A DNA stretch of 64,000 bases from Sorghum bicolor (taxonomy: Eukaryota > Streptophyta > Magnoliopsida > Poales > Poaceae), in NCBI RefSeq assembly GCF_000003195.3, contig NC_012873.2, positions 41,534,061 to 41,598,060 of the forward strand, written 5' to 3'. The notes under the pieces are model-generated. The model worked only from the letters and a program-made list of their open reading frames with translations. It was not told where the DNA came from and did not search any database. Both the position numbers and the translations under genes were made by a program. Of the stretch, positions 1-10,735 are shown piece after piece; the first letter of the stretch is position 1, and every line of letters starts with the position of its first letter.

Positions 1-688
1 GTGGATGGGTCTGGCATTTGTTGTAGATGCATGCTTGTACCTGCATTTGTAGAGTTTATACCTTGGTTGTGGATATATTGTTGCTGATGTTGTTCCATGT
101 GGTGGCGTTGATCCGTTCCAGCAAAAAGAAGAGCCCCTTCAGGGCTATTATCTATTTCTACTCCTGTTGATATTTTATTTAGGGCCTTCAAGTGATTGTT
201 GGAGTGAGCAGCTGCCGCATGGTGGATTTGCCAAGAGGTCCAAGTCTTCCTATGAACCTGTAATCATTCTTGCCTTCCATGTATACCATAGAATGAATAA
301 AGATTGACATAAAAGATCCTCATTTGGGTTAGGCGTGAGTAGAGTAGAGAGAGTAAATTGCACACCATCATGTCTAGGAGGTATAGTGTGTACTGGAAAT
401 GCACGATTAGTAGTAGACCAGACTGACTTAGGCAATTGATATTGGAAGAAAAGGTGGAAATCATTTTCAATGGCGCTATAGTATGAGCAATGTTGATCAA
501 TATGCACGGGGTACCTACCTGCTCTCTCTGCAGTGGCAAGAGCAAATCTGATAAGTCTCAAGCGAAGGTTTTAAGTAGTTGAGGGAGTACCTTGCTCTTC
601 CAGGCTTTTTGCAGGATCTGATTGGCATCATGGAAAGATAAGTGGGAGTAAATGGCTTTGGTAGAGCAGCGACTATCTTTGGCAGGAG
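1..688 (-). mobile_element. L1-type LINE remnant, 3' part
   Basis: On the minus strand around 560-250 a broken frame reads through an LWYTWKAR segment that matches the LWYLLKARND segment of the better preserved LINE at 27030-30292. This is the far C-terminal region, after reverse transcriptase, of plant L1-type elements. The piece runs off the left edge of the window. It resumes at 2573 beyond an inserted solo LTR, so the two pieces were once continuous. Stops and frameshifts are present and no functional product is expected. Confidence 0.6.
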
Positions 689-1545
689 TGAAAGGTCCAA
701 ATGGCTAGAGGGTGGGTGAATAGGCTAATTAAAATTTCTACAAACTTCACTAAGCAAGCGAGTTAGTAAAACAAAAGGCGAAGCAAATCTAGCACTAGCT
801 CAACTAAGCTATGCAAGCCACCTATACAAACTAGTACAAGGCTAAACACTAAAGCACAACAACAAGAGAAGGCTAGTTACACTCCTAAACAAGAAGACTA
901 AACTAAACAAACTAAACAACTAGCAAGGTATATAAGTAAGTAAAGGAGTGGAGAGTGATTGTTATACCAACGTTGTAGAGTAGAGATATAACCAACCAAT
1001 CACTCACAATCACAAGAGAATCCTCGGCAAGATATGACACAAGATATTTTACCGAGGTTCACTTGCTTCCCGGCAAGCTACTCCTCGTTGTGGCGATACA
1101 CCCACTTGATGGATCACGAGCTAATTGGCAATCCAAAGCCAAACCCTCAGCGGGTGCCGCACATCCACTCACAAGATGGGGATCCTCCAAGCCACGAGCA
1201 ATCCACTAGAGTAGCCAATTGCGATCTCCCACGGGGAAGGCTCAAGAACCCCTCACAAATCACTTGGCGAGGTTCGAAACAATCTCCAATCACGAGCTCA
1301 ACACCACTGCTGCTCCAAGCCGTCTAGGGCGTCAGAAAACACCCAAGAGTAACAAGAAATCCGCAGCAAACTCAAGAATCAAGTGCCACTAAATGCAACT
1401 CTCAAAGCAATGCACTTGAATCTCACTCAATCTCACTAGAATTAGCAATCAAGCAAGGAGATGAGTGGAGGGAGTGTTCTCTAGCTCAAAGGATGCCTCA
1501 AGTATTCAAAAGTGCCAGCGAGAACCTCCCAAAGCCGGCCACCAA

Positions 1546-1556
1546 CTATTTATAAG
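1546..1556 (-). promoter_or_regulatory. TATA-like box of the solo LTR
   Basis: On the minus strand the sequence reads CTTATAAATAG, a good plant TATA box, placed well inside the LTR as expected for the U3/R junction. A transcript from it would run leftwards into the LINE remnant. No expression can be inferred. Confidence 0.5.
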
Positions 1557-1625
1557 CCCCCTCAAAGAAACTAGCCGTTGGCTGCTTTCACTAGGCTGAA
1601 AAAGGGGGCACCAGACTCATTGCAG

Positions 1626-1990
1626 GGAGCCACCGGACGCTGGAATAGTGCGTCCGGTGCTCCAGAAACAGTCACGTGTCCCCTACTTGAATCTCGCGTG
1701 TCATATTCTAACGGTCACCTGCGGACCACCGGACGCTCTGCAAGTCCACACCGGACGCGTCCGGTGCTCACCGGACTCATGCGCAGAGAGTTCCGCAAAC
1801 CGCAGGGTCACCGGACGCTAAGCACCGGTAGCATCCGGTGCTCACCTGACCCATGCGCAGAGAGGGTCGCAAAACACCCTCACACCGGACACTAACCACC
1901 GGACGCTCTCCGGTGCTCAACCCTAGCAGGGTCAAGCACACCGGACTCTGAGGCCAGCGTCCGGTGCCTCTGCACTTAGCGTCCGGTGAG
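1626..1990. repeat. CCGGACGC / GCGTCCGG motif cluster
   Basis: About a dozen copies of CCGGACGC or its reverse complement lie in 360 bp. Starts at 1729, 1751 and 1771 are spaced 22 and 20 bp. At 1626-1664 two copies face each other as an imperfect hairpin with 14-15 bp arms around a 9-bp loop. The cluster is internal to the LTR. A related motif set occurs in the other SIRE-like LTRs of the window. Confidence 0.7.
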
Positions 1991-2572
1991 TGTTTCTCAG
2001 AGAGAAAACACTCCCGCGACTTCTCCAAATTTCCCACTGGCGCAATAGAAAATATACACTTATTTTTCTCAAAAGCGCCGAATCCCGCCTCGCAAGCTCG
2101 GCGGGAGGGAGAGAGGAACCCACACTCCTCACAACCCTAGGAAAACCACCTTTGTAAATGTGCTAACACCAACAAGTGTCCACCACCAAAGTGCAAGTGT
2201 GTTAGCTTTTCACAAACATTTTCCCAAAGAAGTTATCTCTCCCCCTTAAGCACTTTTCTCCCCCTTTATGACTTTATCTTTGTTTCTCTCCCCCTTTGTC
2301 ATCAATGACCACAAAGGTTCAAATTTTAGTGAGAATTAAGTCAATCAATGTGAGGGTCAAATTATGGTTCAATCTAGATCACTTGCCTAAAACATGTAAT
2401 TCGGTTTAATCCAAGGACAAGCTTCATCCCTTTGTGATCATGTGGCCACCTTTCCATGCCACCATGCACCTTCATCACATGTGTTGCTATGCTTAACTCA
2501 AATCACTTAAACACAAGGCATTAGCAACTTGGTGTCATTAATTACCAAAACCAAACTTGGGCTTTCAAGGAG

Positions 2573-2860
2573 TCCATCTGAGAATGTCCTTGTTGGTCAC
2601 TATGAATAGGCTGAGTGGAGATAATTAGTTGGGTAGGATTGTTATTGAAAAATATTATTGAGCAATTGAAGGTTCGAGCGGGTGTCAGAATGCCAAAGAT
2701 CAGACATAGTAGCAGGCAAAGGTGAAGTGGTAATAGGTAGGGTGAGATGGTCATGAATGGTATTCCATATAGGGTTCCAGGGGCTGACCATATGGAGGTG
2801 TTGCCCGCATAAATTTGATAAATGGAATTTTTGAAAAGGTCCTCTCGAACCTGCAAAACA
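2573..2860 (-). mobile_element. L1-type LINE remnant, continuation
   Basis: The minus-strand frame contains GNTSIWSAPGTLYG, homologous to GNSSIWSSPWCPIW in the LINE at about 29190-29240. It belongs upstream (in LINE sense) of the piece at 1-688, which confirms that the solo LTR split one LINE copy. The homology fades at about 2860, so the LINE is 5' truncated. Confidence 0.6.
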
Positions 2861-3252
2861 GAAGATCAAAAAATAGATCTAGGACCATGATTAGTTGCAT
2901 TCCAAAAGGAAAACAACAGACAACACCAAACAAATATCAACTGAAGCAACAACAACAAAGTAGCAGTCTCAGCATCTCACAGAGTACACAAGCAACAAGC
3001 CTCAAGACAAGTAGACAACACCAGTAGTGCGATACACTGCACAATAATAGAAATTCAGTTTTCTTCATTATTCAATTTAGAAATAAAACACCTAGCACCA
3101 AGTAGACGAGTAGTGGAGCACGGACAGTCCTATAGTCTTGCAGCCTCGGGCCTCCCTACAGCCCTGCAATTTCGCCCGCAGCTTAGCCAAACCGCGGCCG
3201 GTGGCCCGCCGCGCGTTGCTCGTTGGAGATGCTGCCGGTCGGCAACCCTTGT
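2861..3252. other. Intergenic spacer upstream of PPR gene
   Basis: The left half is rich in CAA/CAG on the plus strand (2930-3025). The right half (3120-3250) becomes GC-rich and probably holds promoter and 5'UTR sequence for the gene at 3508. I see no gene here. Confidence 0.4.
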
Positions 3253-3277
3253 GTTAGGGTTAGGGACTTAGGGTTGG
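3253..3277 (+). promoter_or_regulatory. Telo-box cluster upstream of PPR gene
   Basis: Three near-consecutive TTAGGG units (two contiguous, one offset) lie 230-255 bp before the PPR start codon. Telo-boxes of this kind are known in promoters or leaders of plant genes for translation and organelle biogenesis. A role here is inference from position and motif. Confidence 0.4.
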
Positions 3278-3507
3278 GAGTGACTCTGTGTTGTGTGGGA
3301 CTAAGGATGCCGATGGGGTTGAACTTTGGAGAGTCACGCTGGGCTGCGATCGCGGTGGGGAAATAAAAAATGGGCAGGCGGTTGTGGGGGTGTTGTGCTT
3401 TGTCAATGGACTGCACTGTGCTACTTTGCGGGTTAAAAGTGCCCTGAGGAAGGTGGGATGCTCTCAAAGCCACTCACCGATGGTCTTCGGTACCCCGTCC
3501 GCTCGGC

Positions 3508-5316
3508 ATGAGTGACACCGCCCCTGCGGCCGCCGCCTTGAACCACTGGAATCGCCTGATCCAACTCGCCGCCGCGTCGGGCTCTTACGCCCACTGCCTC
3601 CGCCTCTACGCGGGACCGCTCCTCGCCGCGGGCCTCCGCGGTGACGCCTCCACCTTCCCTTCCCTCGCCAAATCCTGCGCCGCGCTGCGCCTGCCCGGGC
3701 TCGGCCGCGCCATCCACGCCCTCGCATTCCTCGCGGGCGCTGCCGTCTCTCGCGACGCCTTCGTGCGGACCTCTCTGGTGGACATGTACGCCAAGTGCGG
3801 CAGCCTCCCCGACGCGCAGCGCCTGTTCGATGAAACGCCGTGCTCGAGCCGGACGCTGGTCGCCTGGAACTGCATGATCTCCGCGTACGGACGGAGCTCT
3901 CAGGTCGAGGAGGCCGTCGAGGTGTTCAACGCTATGCGGCGCGCGGATGTCAGGCCCAGCGGGAGCACGCTCGTCGGCCTCCTGTCCGGGTGTGCGGACT
4001 CGGTGTCCGCGATGAACCTTGGGGTGTGCGTCTATGGACACACCATCAAATCGGGGCTTGACGCGGATTTACTTGTCTCGAACTCGGTGCTCACCATGCT
4101 TGTCCGTGGTGGCCAGCTGGACTCTGCAAGGTTGCTGTTCGATCGTGTGGAGAACAAGTCTGTGGTTACTTGGAGCGCCATGGCATCGGCTTATTTGCAG
4201 ACAGGGGACTGGATGAAAGTGTTTGAACTGTTCAGCAGCATGCGAGAGACAGAGCAACCTATGGATTCAGTTGTGCTTGCCAATCTAATCACGGCCGCTA
4301 TGCTGTTTGGAAACTTGTTCGTGGCTAAAGGCGTGCATGCCCTTGTTATCAAGGCTGGTTTCGATTGTCAGGAGGATTTGGCAGCATCCTTGGTAAACCT
4401 ATATTCAAAGTGTGGGAATCTTTTGGCTGCTAGGGAGGTATTTGATTCACTTCACTGGAAGAATGTAATCATGTGGACTTCGATGCTGAATGGATATGTT
4501 GAATGTGGTTGTCCGGATGAGGCTTTGGCAACATTTGATGCCATGTTGTGTGCGAAGGTAGAGCCCAATAAAGCAACTGTTTTAGTGGTTCTTTCAGCGT
4601 GCGCTAATTTGGGATCTGTTAATGTTGGCCAAAAGGTTGAGGAGCATGTGAAAGCAATGGGACTGCAGTCAGACCTGCAAGTTTCTACTGGACTGATAGA
4701 CATGTACTGCAAGTGTGGGAGCATCCAGCGTGCTAGAAAAATATTTGACAATGTTTCTAATAGGGACTTGGCTATCTGGAGTGCCATGATCAATGGATAT
4801 GCTTGCAATGGAGAAGGCAGTGAGGCTGTTGTCCTTTTCAATGAGATGCAAAGCAAAGGTGTTCGACCTGATGCCATTGTCTTCACTCATATTCTAACAG
4901 CATGCAACCACTCTGGTTCAGTAGAGGAAGGTCTGCACTGCTTTCATAGCATGACTGCAGAATATGGTATCAAACCATCTATCGAACATTATATGTGCAT
5001 GATTGATTTGCTTTGTAAAGCTGGCCATCTCAGTAGTGCTATAAAGTTCTTTAGTGAGATGCCAGTTCAATTGCGAAACCAGGTTTTAGCTCCTCTAATT
5101 AGTGCACACAGAGTTCATGGTGCTGATTCATCCATAGAGTTCTTATCAGAGGGATTACTGAACCTGGACTCCCAAGATTCTGGTCACTGTGTCCTAATTT
5201 CTAATATGCTTAGTTGTTTAGGGCAGTGGAAGAAGGCCAGAAGTTATAGGACGCTAATAAGCAAGCTAGGATTAGTCAAGAAACCTGGATGGAGTTACAT
5301 CGAGCTGGGTGGCTAG
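3508..5316 (+). CDS. Pentatricopeptide repeat protein, PLS/E class
   Basis: This intact single-exon frame encodes 602 residues. Tandem degenerate helical repeats carry PPR signatures such as SLVDMYAKCGSLPDAQRLFD (about residues 90-112), GLIDMYCKCGSIQRARKIFD and MINGYACNGEGSEAV. Repeats fill about residues 80-515 in the P-L-S pattern, followed by an E-type tail ending in KKPGWSYIELGG. There is no DYW deaminase domain; the protein stops just after the E motif. PPR proteins of this class bind organellar RNA and usually serve C-to-U editing in mitochondria or plastids, with the deaminase supplied in trans. The Ala-rich N-terminus could be a transit peptide, but I cannot tell which organelle. GC content falls steeply from 5' to 3', as in many grass genes. 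The ATG lies in CTCGGCATGAGT and is the first in the long frame. The target RNA is unknown. Confidence 0.93.
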   Translation: MSDTAPAAAALNHWNRLIQLAAASGSYAHCLRLYAGPLLAAGLRGDASTFPSLAKSCAALRLPGLGRAIHALAFLAGAAVSRDAFVRTSLVDMYAKCGSLPDAQRLFDETPCSSRTLVAWNCMISAYGRSSQVEEAVEVFNAMRRADVRPSGSTLVGLLSGCADSVSAMNLGVCVYGHTIKSGLDADLLVSNSVLTMLVRGGQLDSARLLFDRVENKSVVTWSAMASAYLQTGDWMKVFELFSSMRETEQPMDSVVLANLITAAMLFGNLFVAKGVHALVIKAGFDCQEDLAASLVNLYSKCGNLLAAREVFDSLHWKNVIMWTSMLNGYVECGCPDEALATFDAMLCAKVEPNKATVLVVLSACANLGSVNVGQKVEEHVKAMGLQSDLQVSTGLIDMYCKCGSIQRARKIFDNVSNRDLAIWSAMINGYACNGEGSEAVVLFNEMQSKGVRPDAIVFTHILTACNHSGSVEEGLHCFHSMTAEYGIKPSIEHYMCMIDLLCKAGHLSSAIKFFSEMPVQLRNQVLAPLISAHRVHGADSSIEFLSEGLLNLDSQDSGHCVLISNMLSCLGQWKKARSYRTLISKLGLVKKPGWSYIELGG

Positions 5317-5944
5317 CTGCTCTATGTTTGTAGAAAACCCAAATCTCCATTCTGCTGAATCATACGAGATGGCATGAGTTCTTTCAAGTGCTTTTGGACC
5401 AGGCTCAGTTCAGTTAAGGTGGAAGAATCAATTCTTCTTATTAGCTCAAGTTCAATCTGTATTTTATGTAAAAAGAAGTTCAATCTGTATTTCTGACATG
5501 GCATGCTTACAAGATACATTCAATGAGATTTAGTATGATGCTGGAGTTTGCATTGATTCGGTGTGACAAAATGCAAAGACAGTAAGAACACCAATCGGGA
5601 GACTAATCCGTGTTGAGTTGAGGCTTACTCCAATCAGGATAAGCTGAGGACCTTCCGGATGTCAGTTGCTATTGGCTAACTGAAACAAACAGGGAATTCC
5701 TGAGCATAATTCCAAGGCTTTGCATATTTGAGTCCCGGGAATCAAAACTATCAAGTGCATTCTCATTTTTTAACTAATTTTATATTTATACAAAGCATTA
5801 TAATTTTTACAGAAGTCCAGGTACATTTGGATAATAGCCTAGTACAAACAGTGTCCAATGAGCGAAGCTTGGTGAGGTCCATTATCACAGTCCGACCCGG
5901 GAAGGGGGGCCAGCGGCGGCGTGCACGGGCAGGGGGTGGCAGGC

Positions 5945-5946
<2 letters not shown>
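5317..5946 (+). other. Likely 3'UTR of PPR gene and spacer
   Basis: AT-rich non-coding sequence follows the PPR stop, with no clear canonical polyadenylation signal. From about 5880 to 5945 it turns GC-rich before the GA repeat. No gene is visible. Confidence 0.35.

Positions 5947-5990
<44 letters not shown>
5947..5990. repeat. (GA)22 microsatellite
   Basis: This is a perfect GA dinucleotide run of 44 bp. An open frame that spans it (5728-6132) is an artefact of the repeat. Confidence 0.97.
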
Positions 5991-5993
<3 letters not shown>

Positions 5994-6169
5994 GGAGAAG
6001 GAGCAAAAGTTGTTCTATTCCTGTTTAAGATTAAAACAATTATATGTCCCTTATATTTATATATTCCCTATATCACTTGTACTCCATGCAATTGGAATAG
6101 AAGTCCTTGTAAATTTGGAGCAACTAGAGTAAAGTCCTTGTAGATTTGAACTCCTCCTTTGCTACTCAA

Positions 6170-7232
6170 ACCAAACCAGCATAAGTGGCTGGAAGGAAAA
6201 GCTTCTTAGCATGGGTGGCAAAGAGATCTTAATCAAATCAATCGCCCAAGCCATGCCAACATATGCAATGATAGTTTTTAAAATCTCAATTAACATTTGT
6301 AAAGGGATGATAGATGCCATATCGCAGTTTTGGTGGGGTGATGATGATGATAAGAGGAGGATTCGTTGGCATGCTTGGTGGAAATTATGCCTACCAAAAT
6401 ATAAAGGGGGCATGGGATTCAGGGATCTCCATAGCTTCAACTTAGCCATGCTAGCGAAACAAGTTTAGAGATTATTGTATGATCTAGATTCTCTCTATGC
6501 AAGGGTTTTGAGAGCTAAATATTATCCTGATGGGAAACTTCTACAGGCCAAGCTTAAAAGTGGGGTTCTTTTACTTGGCAGAGTGTGCTTGCAGGCCTTG
6601 GATGTTTTAAGCGAGGCTATATATGGCGTGTTGGAGATGGTACACAAATTAACATATGAAATGATAGCTGGATTCCTAAAGCCACAGCTTGAAAGTGTTA
6701 ACTCCAAGATGTAACATTGTGATCTCAACTGTAGATGAACTTATTAATCCTATTGATGGTAGATGAGATGAGGCGCTAATCAGATCACTATTTTGGTCCG
6801 TTGATGTACACCATCTGCAAATTCTAATCTATAGTGGTCGAGAAGATCTTGTTGCCTGGCATCCTAATTGGAATGGCTTATTTACTGTGAAATCTGCATA
6901 TCACTGTCAGTGGGAACATAAATTTGCAGCTAGAAACTACACAACTATGGCAGGAGGTTCAGGTGTACAGCTAGTGTGGAAAAACTTATGGAAACTCTCA
7001 ATGCCGAGCAAGGTAAAAAATCTTGTATGGCGAGCTCTCCATGGGTGTATCCCATGCCTTGCTATCCTGGCTAACAAACATATTATGAATACGGTAAATT
7101 GCCTAGTATGTCATACGGAGGCAGAAGACATAAGACACATTCTATTCTCATGCAGCCGTGCAAGGGAGGTCAGGAGTGCACTAGATGTCTTGTCGCATAT
7201 TGAGAATTTGTTAACCATTGACAGATAAGGCT
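6170..7232 (+). mobile_element. L1-type LINE remnant, C-terminal half
   Basis: A broken plus-strand frame starts with SGWKEKLLSMGGKEILIKS, then an FWWGDD segment and GGMGFRDLHSFNLAMLAKQ, both standard landmarks downstream of L1 reverse transcriptase in plants. The zf-RVT region (VWKNLWKLSMPSKVKNLVWRA, then CLVCHTEAEDIRHILFSC) lies at about 6980-7160. There are stops and frameshifts at about 6466, 6570 and 6710. The RT and endonuclease parts are absent and the 3' end is cut by an LTR at 7233. It is a dead 5'-truncated copy downstream of the PPR gene. Confidence 0.85.
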
Positions 7233-7840
7233 TGAAAGGATCTAATTGGCCTAGAGGGGGGTGGATAGACATATCTTAAAAACCTGAAACTCAAAAACTC
7301 AAGTTGCGGAAGTTAAATGCCTATCGGTACCACCGACAGTTTGGGCTGGTACTACTAGTGTTACATAGCCAGTACTACCGACACAAATTGCTGGTACTAC
7401 CGACGCCTTAAGAAGGCTACGAAATCAGAGTATATTAAGTTTTGATTTCAGATCTAAGAGTTACCGCACTCTCCTAGATGTAGGAGAGGTTGATGTTGAA
7501 GTTCCTTGGCTTGGTTCTTCTCCGCAATGTAGATCGACCCTTGTTCACCTATGAAAGGGGGTAGAGATGAAGAACACGAAGAACACAAGAACAAGGGTAG
7601 TCGAAGCTACCTCCACAGCAAGACAAGATATTTCTCCCGAGGTTCGAAAATCCCCACTAAGGAGTTCCTACGTCCCCGTTGTTGAGGTGACCACGAAGGT
7701 CCGACCACTTAGGTCTCCTCCCTCAAGCAACCACAAAGGTTAGCTTGAGATTTCCACTAAGAATCAAAGGGTAATACAAACACTTCGAGGTGCCCACTTC
7801 AAAAGAGAACTCTTAGAAATCTTTTCAAATCCAATCCCTT
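7233..7840 (-). mobile_element. SIRE-like Copia LTR fragment
   Basis: The left edge reads TGAAAGGATC followed by a G-rich stretch, the inverted 3' end of a SIRE-type LTR as at 689 and 30293. A CAAGATATTTCTCCCGAGG segment near 7620-7645 resembles the solo LTR at about 1030-1060. The other LTR end is not seen, so the copy is truncated near 7840, where unrelated retroelement sequence begins. Confidence 0.65.
7326..7404 (+). repeat. Four GGTACYACCGAC motifs, 22-23 bp period
   Basis: Copies start at 7326, 7348, 7371 (AGTAC variant) and 7393, giving spacings of 22, 23 and 22 bp. The second copy ends in ACTAG rather than ACCGAC. The motif differs from that of the other LTRs but the spacing is similar. 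Confidence 0.75.
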
Positions 7841-8560
7841 TGAAGGACAATTAGAAAAACTTAAGGATGGCATGTCAAGTGATGCCATAGAAGGAGAGCG
7901 AAGCCATCTAGAAGCCACTCTTATCCTCTCCCCTTCATGCCCACATTAGAATTAGAATATGAACCCATCTCTAAACCCATCCTTGACCACTATGGCTTGT
8001 TCTATGCTCTTCCTCCTAAACCTCGTGATGATTCTATAAATCCATCTAGATATCCCATGCATAGGAATCATCAAGACCATATAGAAGATCGAGAAAAGCA
8101 ACATCCATGGCTAGAGAGCATTAAAAACATATGTGCTATCGCCATTGAATGGATGGACATGGCCTTAGATAAGATCAATTCAAGAGATGACCCAAGGGAA
8201 TTTTTGGACATATATGTTGAGTCACCCTTGGAAGTTGAAAATGATGGAGACTTCAATGAGCTAGGAAGCTACTTCATTAACACCCCATCAGTTCCTTGCT
8301 CATATGAAAAATCTCCTGATTCACTAGTCTCTCTAACATCACCCCACATGAGATCTTCAACCTTCTCATGCTCCCTGTTTCTAAAGTTTTTGAAAGGATG
8401 GTTGTAGATGCATATGTTTATCATAAATATTGTAGATCTTGTGTGGTGAATCTTGAGAGTAATACACTTAGGTTGGTGTTGGAAGGGAAACCACTTCACC
8501 AAACCACATCTTGAAGGTTTCCCATGGACAAGCTTAGTGTCCTAAAACAAGAACTATTTA
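7841..8560 (+). pseudogene. Retroelement-derived ORF remnant
   Basis: A 156-codon frame (7937-8407) begins with an acidic segment containing EPISKPILDHYGLFYALPP. Near 8345 the likely reading frame shifts, after which the other frame reads VVDAYVYHKYCRSCVVNLES to about 8500. I associate the YHKYCRSC type of ending with non-gag-pol ORFs of grass LTR retroelements, but I do not recognise a defined family and give no function. A SIRE-like LTR fragment precedes it and a PPT-like AAGCTTGGGGGAT follows at about 8773. Confidence 0.4.
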
Positions 8561-9945
8561 GACCATGACATGAGTGTTCATCTTTCTACTATGCTACCTT
8601 GTTGATTGAGCATAGAATTATAATTGTGAAAATATTCCTTCAGGTATTCTTGTCACTAACCTTATCAGGTTTGGAGCAAAAGATCAAAGGATTTACAAAT
8701 GCAAGGTATGTCCAAGCAATCATTATGCAACATTGAATAACTTTCATCCAATCTTGATTTTTGCCAAAGTCAAGCTTGGGGGATATACTTCCATACATAC
8801 ATTTTTTTCCATGTTGCTATACTGTCTTGGTTGCCTCTACCTTTAAGATATGCTCAATTTGCTAAACAATAGTCATGCTCTATCATCACTGTTGAGTAAA
8901 TCTCTATAATGCTCTCATGCTACCTTTGTTTGCTATAGTATATGTAGGTTTGGAGTAGTTTCATACATCTCTTAAATAAAGCATGGTGCCTAGTTTAAGA
9001 GTGGTGATCTTACTCTCAAAGGCTTTTAATTAGACGTGGTTAAAATGCCTTCTTGAATCAAATTAGACATGGTGTCTCGGTTGATTTTTGAGCCGATAGT
9101 ATGCTGTAGTAGATATTGGAATATTTTTGTTGGACTAACCCCTGTAGGAAAACTACCAAATCCAAATTGGAAAAGTCTTGAGATGAACTCACACTAGAGA
9201 TGAAGAGAGACATAATAATTTTGCACAAGGGAGACACAACTCACTCCATGGAGTTGCATTCTCTTGTCAACCACTAATTATCGGGAATCAAGAAAAGATT
9301 GACAAGAGAAGAGCATGCAATGTTCTGCACTCTCACCTCTAAGGTCGAGAAGCTGAGACACGAGAAAGGAAGGCTAACTCCTCTAGATGATCCAACCAAG
9401 TTCTTCCACATCTCATGCTCCTATTGCTCCACACACTGGTTTGCAATCTCTAAATTCACTATTGCTTTATTTCTATGAGAGTTAATTCATAATGCCTATA
9501 TTTGAGAATCAAAACATAAGATGGAAAAATAAATCCTTTAGAAAGAAGTAATTGTAAATAATAAATGTGCTATGCTAAGTATGCTCAAGCAAGTTCCTTT
9601 TTGTAGCATAGAAAGTGACCCTTAGCTGTGTTACAACAATGCCCTTGTCATTACTTTTATATTCCTTCGGGTATGTGCTGTCCACTAATGATTTGCAGGG
9701 ATAAAATAAATAAGAAGAGCTAAAGGTCCAAGCACAAATTAGACAGTGAACGATTGATGGCATAAGAGAAAGGAGTGCAACAGATAAGACAGTTGGTGCA
9801 TGAACAAGACACGTGACTAGCCAAGCAAGGAAAGCTTCCACAGGATATTATGGCCTCAACATGCTTCAATACTAAAGGTAACATCTCTATAAGTGATCAT
9901 TACTTCCAAAATATTCTCCTTGATTTTGGCATGCACATATAGTTG
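8561..9945. other. Non-coding retroelement-like DNA
   Basis: AT-rich sequence without a credible gene. The AAGCTTGGGGGAT stretch near 8773 resembles purine-rich tracts of Gypsy elements, and 9120-9480 looks like degraded retroelement interior. The boundary with the LINE piece at about 9950 is approximate. Confidence 0.3.
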
Positions 9946-9949
9946 TCAT

Positions 9950-10735
9950 TACTTTTCTCATTGGGTCTACGAATAATGTTCTCCACCTATAATAATAGGT
10001 AAAGCTTCTTTTGAACATACTCACACTACCTCTGATAAGAAATTTGATTTTTGGTCAACCTGAGCCGGTCCATAAACTAAAATCAAATTAAACTTAAAAT
10101 CATCTTCCTTATGGTAAACTTTAAAATGAATAAAAAATCCCCTTCTTTAATCTCACCAATGTCAAAAGTTAACAAGTTAATTCCTAGGATCATGCCACCA
10201 GACCGTCCCCGTGGAGCCATGCAATGCCAAAGAAAATCTTTGCCAGCGCAAATATTATTCAAAGTGGATTGTAGAAAATCGACTCTAATTGTCTCTAATA
10301 AGATAATAAAATCTAAGTTCTTTTCTTTTGTTAGGTCAAATAGGAATCTATATTTTTTAGGATCAGCAAACTATTGCAATTTCAAAAAATACCTTTCATC
10401 TAGACCGACTTCTTTTTTTTCTTGTACCTAGAACATGACCTTTTGTTTTGTGATAAAGGAGTCTGTAGACACAAAGGTCATAACCCCCATCACATAGGCC
10501 TTCAGAGATTTCTGAACAAATGAGATTTAAAGCTTCTACATCTATTTTATCTTCTATGGAGCATACAGTAGAGGCATCATCCGACACAAATTTCATTTCG
10601 TCCTCTATCCTATCATGCTCATTCACTCTAAGAGCTTCTAGATCTTTCAAAGAATTTAAAGAAAGCAACACTATTTGTTCATTATCCCCAAGAATAACCC
10701 CTAGTGAATTAGTTGTGGTTAACAGATAGGAATCA
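9950..10735 (-). mobile_element. L1-type LINE remnant, endonuclease region
   Basis: On the minus strand, after an acidic linker (about 10671-10430), a broken frame reads DFIILLETIRVDF, then WHCMAPRGRSGGMILGIN (about 10200-10240), then LILVYGPAQVDQKSNFLSE (about 10030-10095), then LPIIIGGE. These correspond in order to the APE-type endonuclease of plant L1 elements (LQETK, PRGRSGG, VYGP, GGDFN landmarks). Several stops interrupt it. This N-terminal region is missing from the other LINE pieces in the window. Confidence 0.75.

Larger units (their letters stand above)
689..2567 (-). mobile_element. Solo LTR, SIRE-like Copia
   Basis: The segment starts TGAAAGG and ends CTTTCA, the reverse complement of SIRE-type LTR ends: on the minus strand it opens TGAAAGCCC and closes near a C-rich stretch before CCTTTCA. 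It is flanked by a perfect 5-bp duplication AGGAG (684-688 and 2568-2572), and LINE sequence lies on both sides. No internal region or second LTR is present, so it is a solo LTR formed by recombination between the two LTRs of one insertion. It contains many CCGGACGC / GCGTCCGG motifs at 1631-1990 and a TATA-like site at 1546-1556. Open frames inside it are not credible genes. Confidence 0.85.

Noticed and set aside
3253..3277. Interstitial telomere array
   Set aside because: Only three units, one offset; too short for a telomeric remnant and well placed for a promoter telo-box.
5728..6132. 134-codon ORF across the GA repeat
   Set aside because: The frame is open mainly because (GA)22 cannot contain a stop; the flanks are AT-rich UTR-like sequence.
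9575..9841. 88-codon minus-strand ORF
   Set aside because: It is hydrophobic by composition, has no homologous signature, and lies next to decayed LINE sequence.
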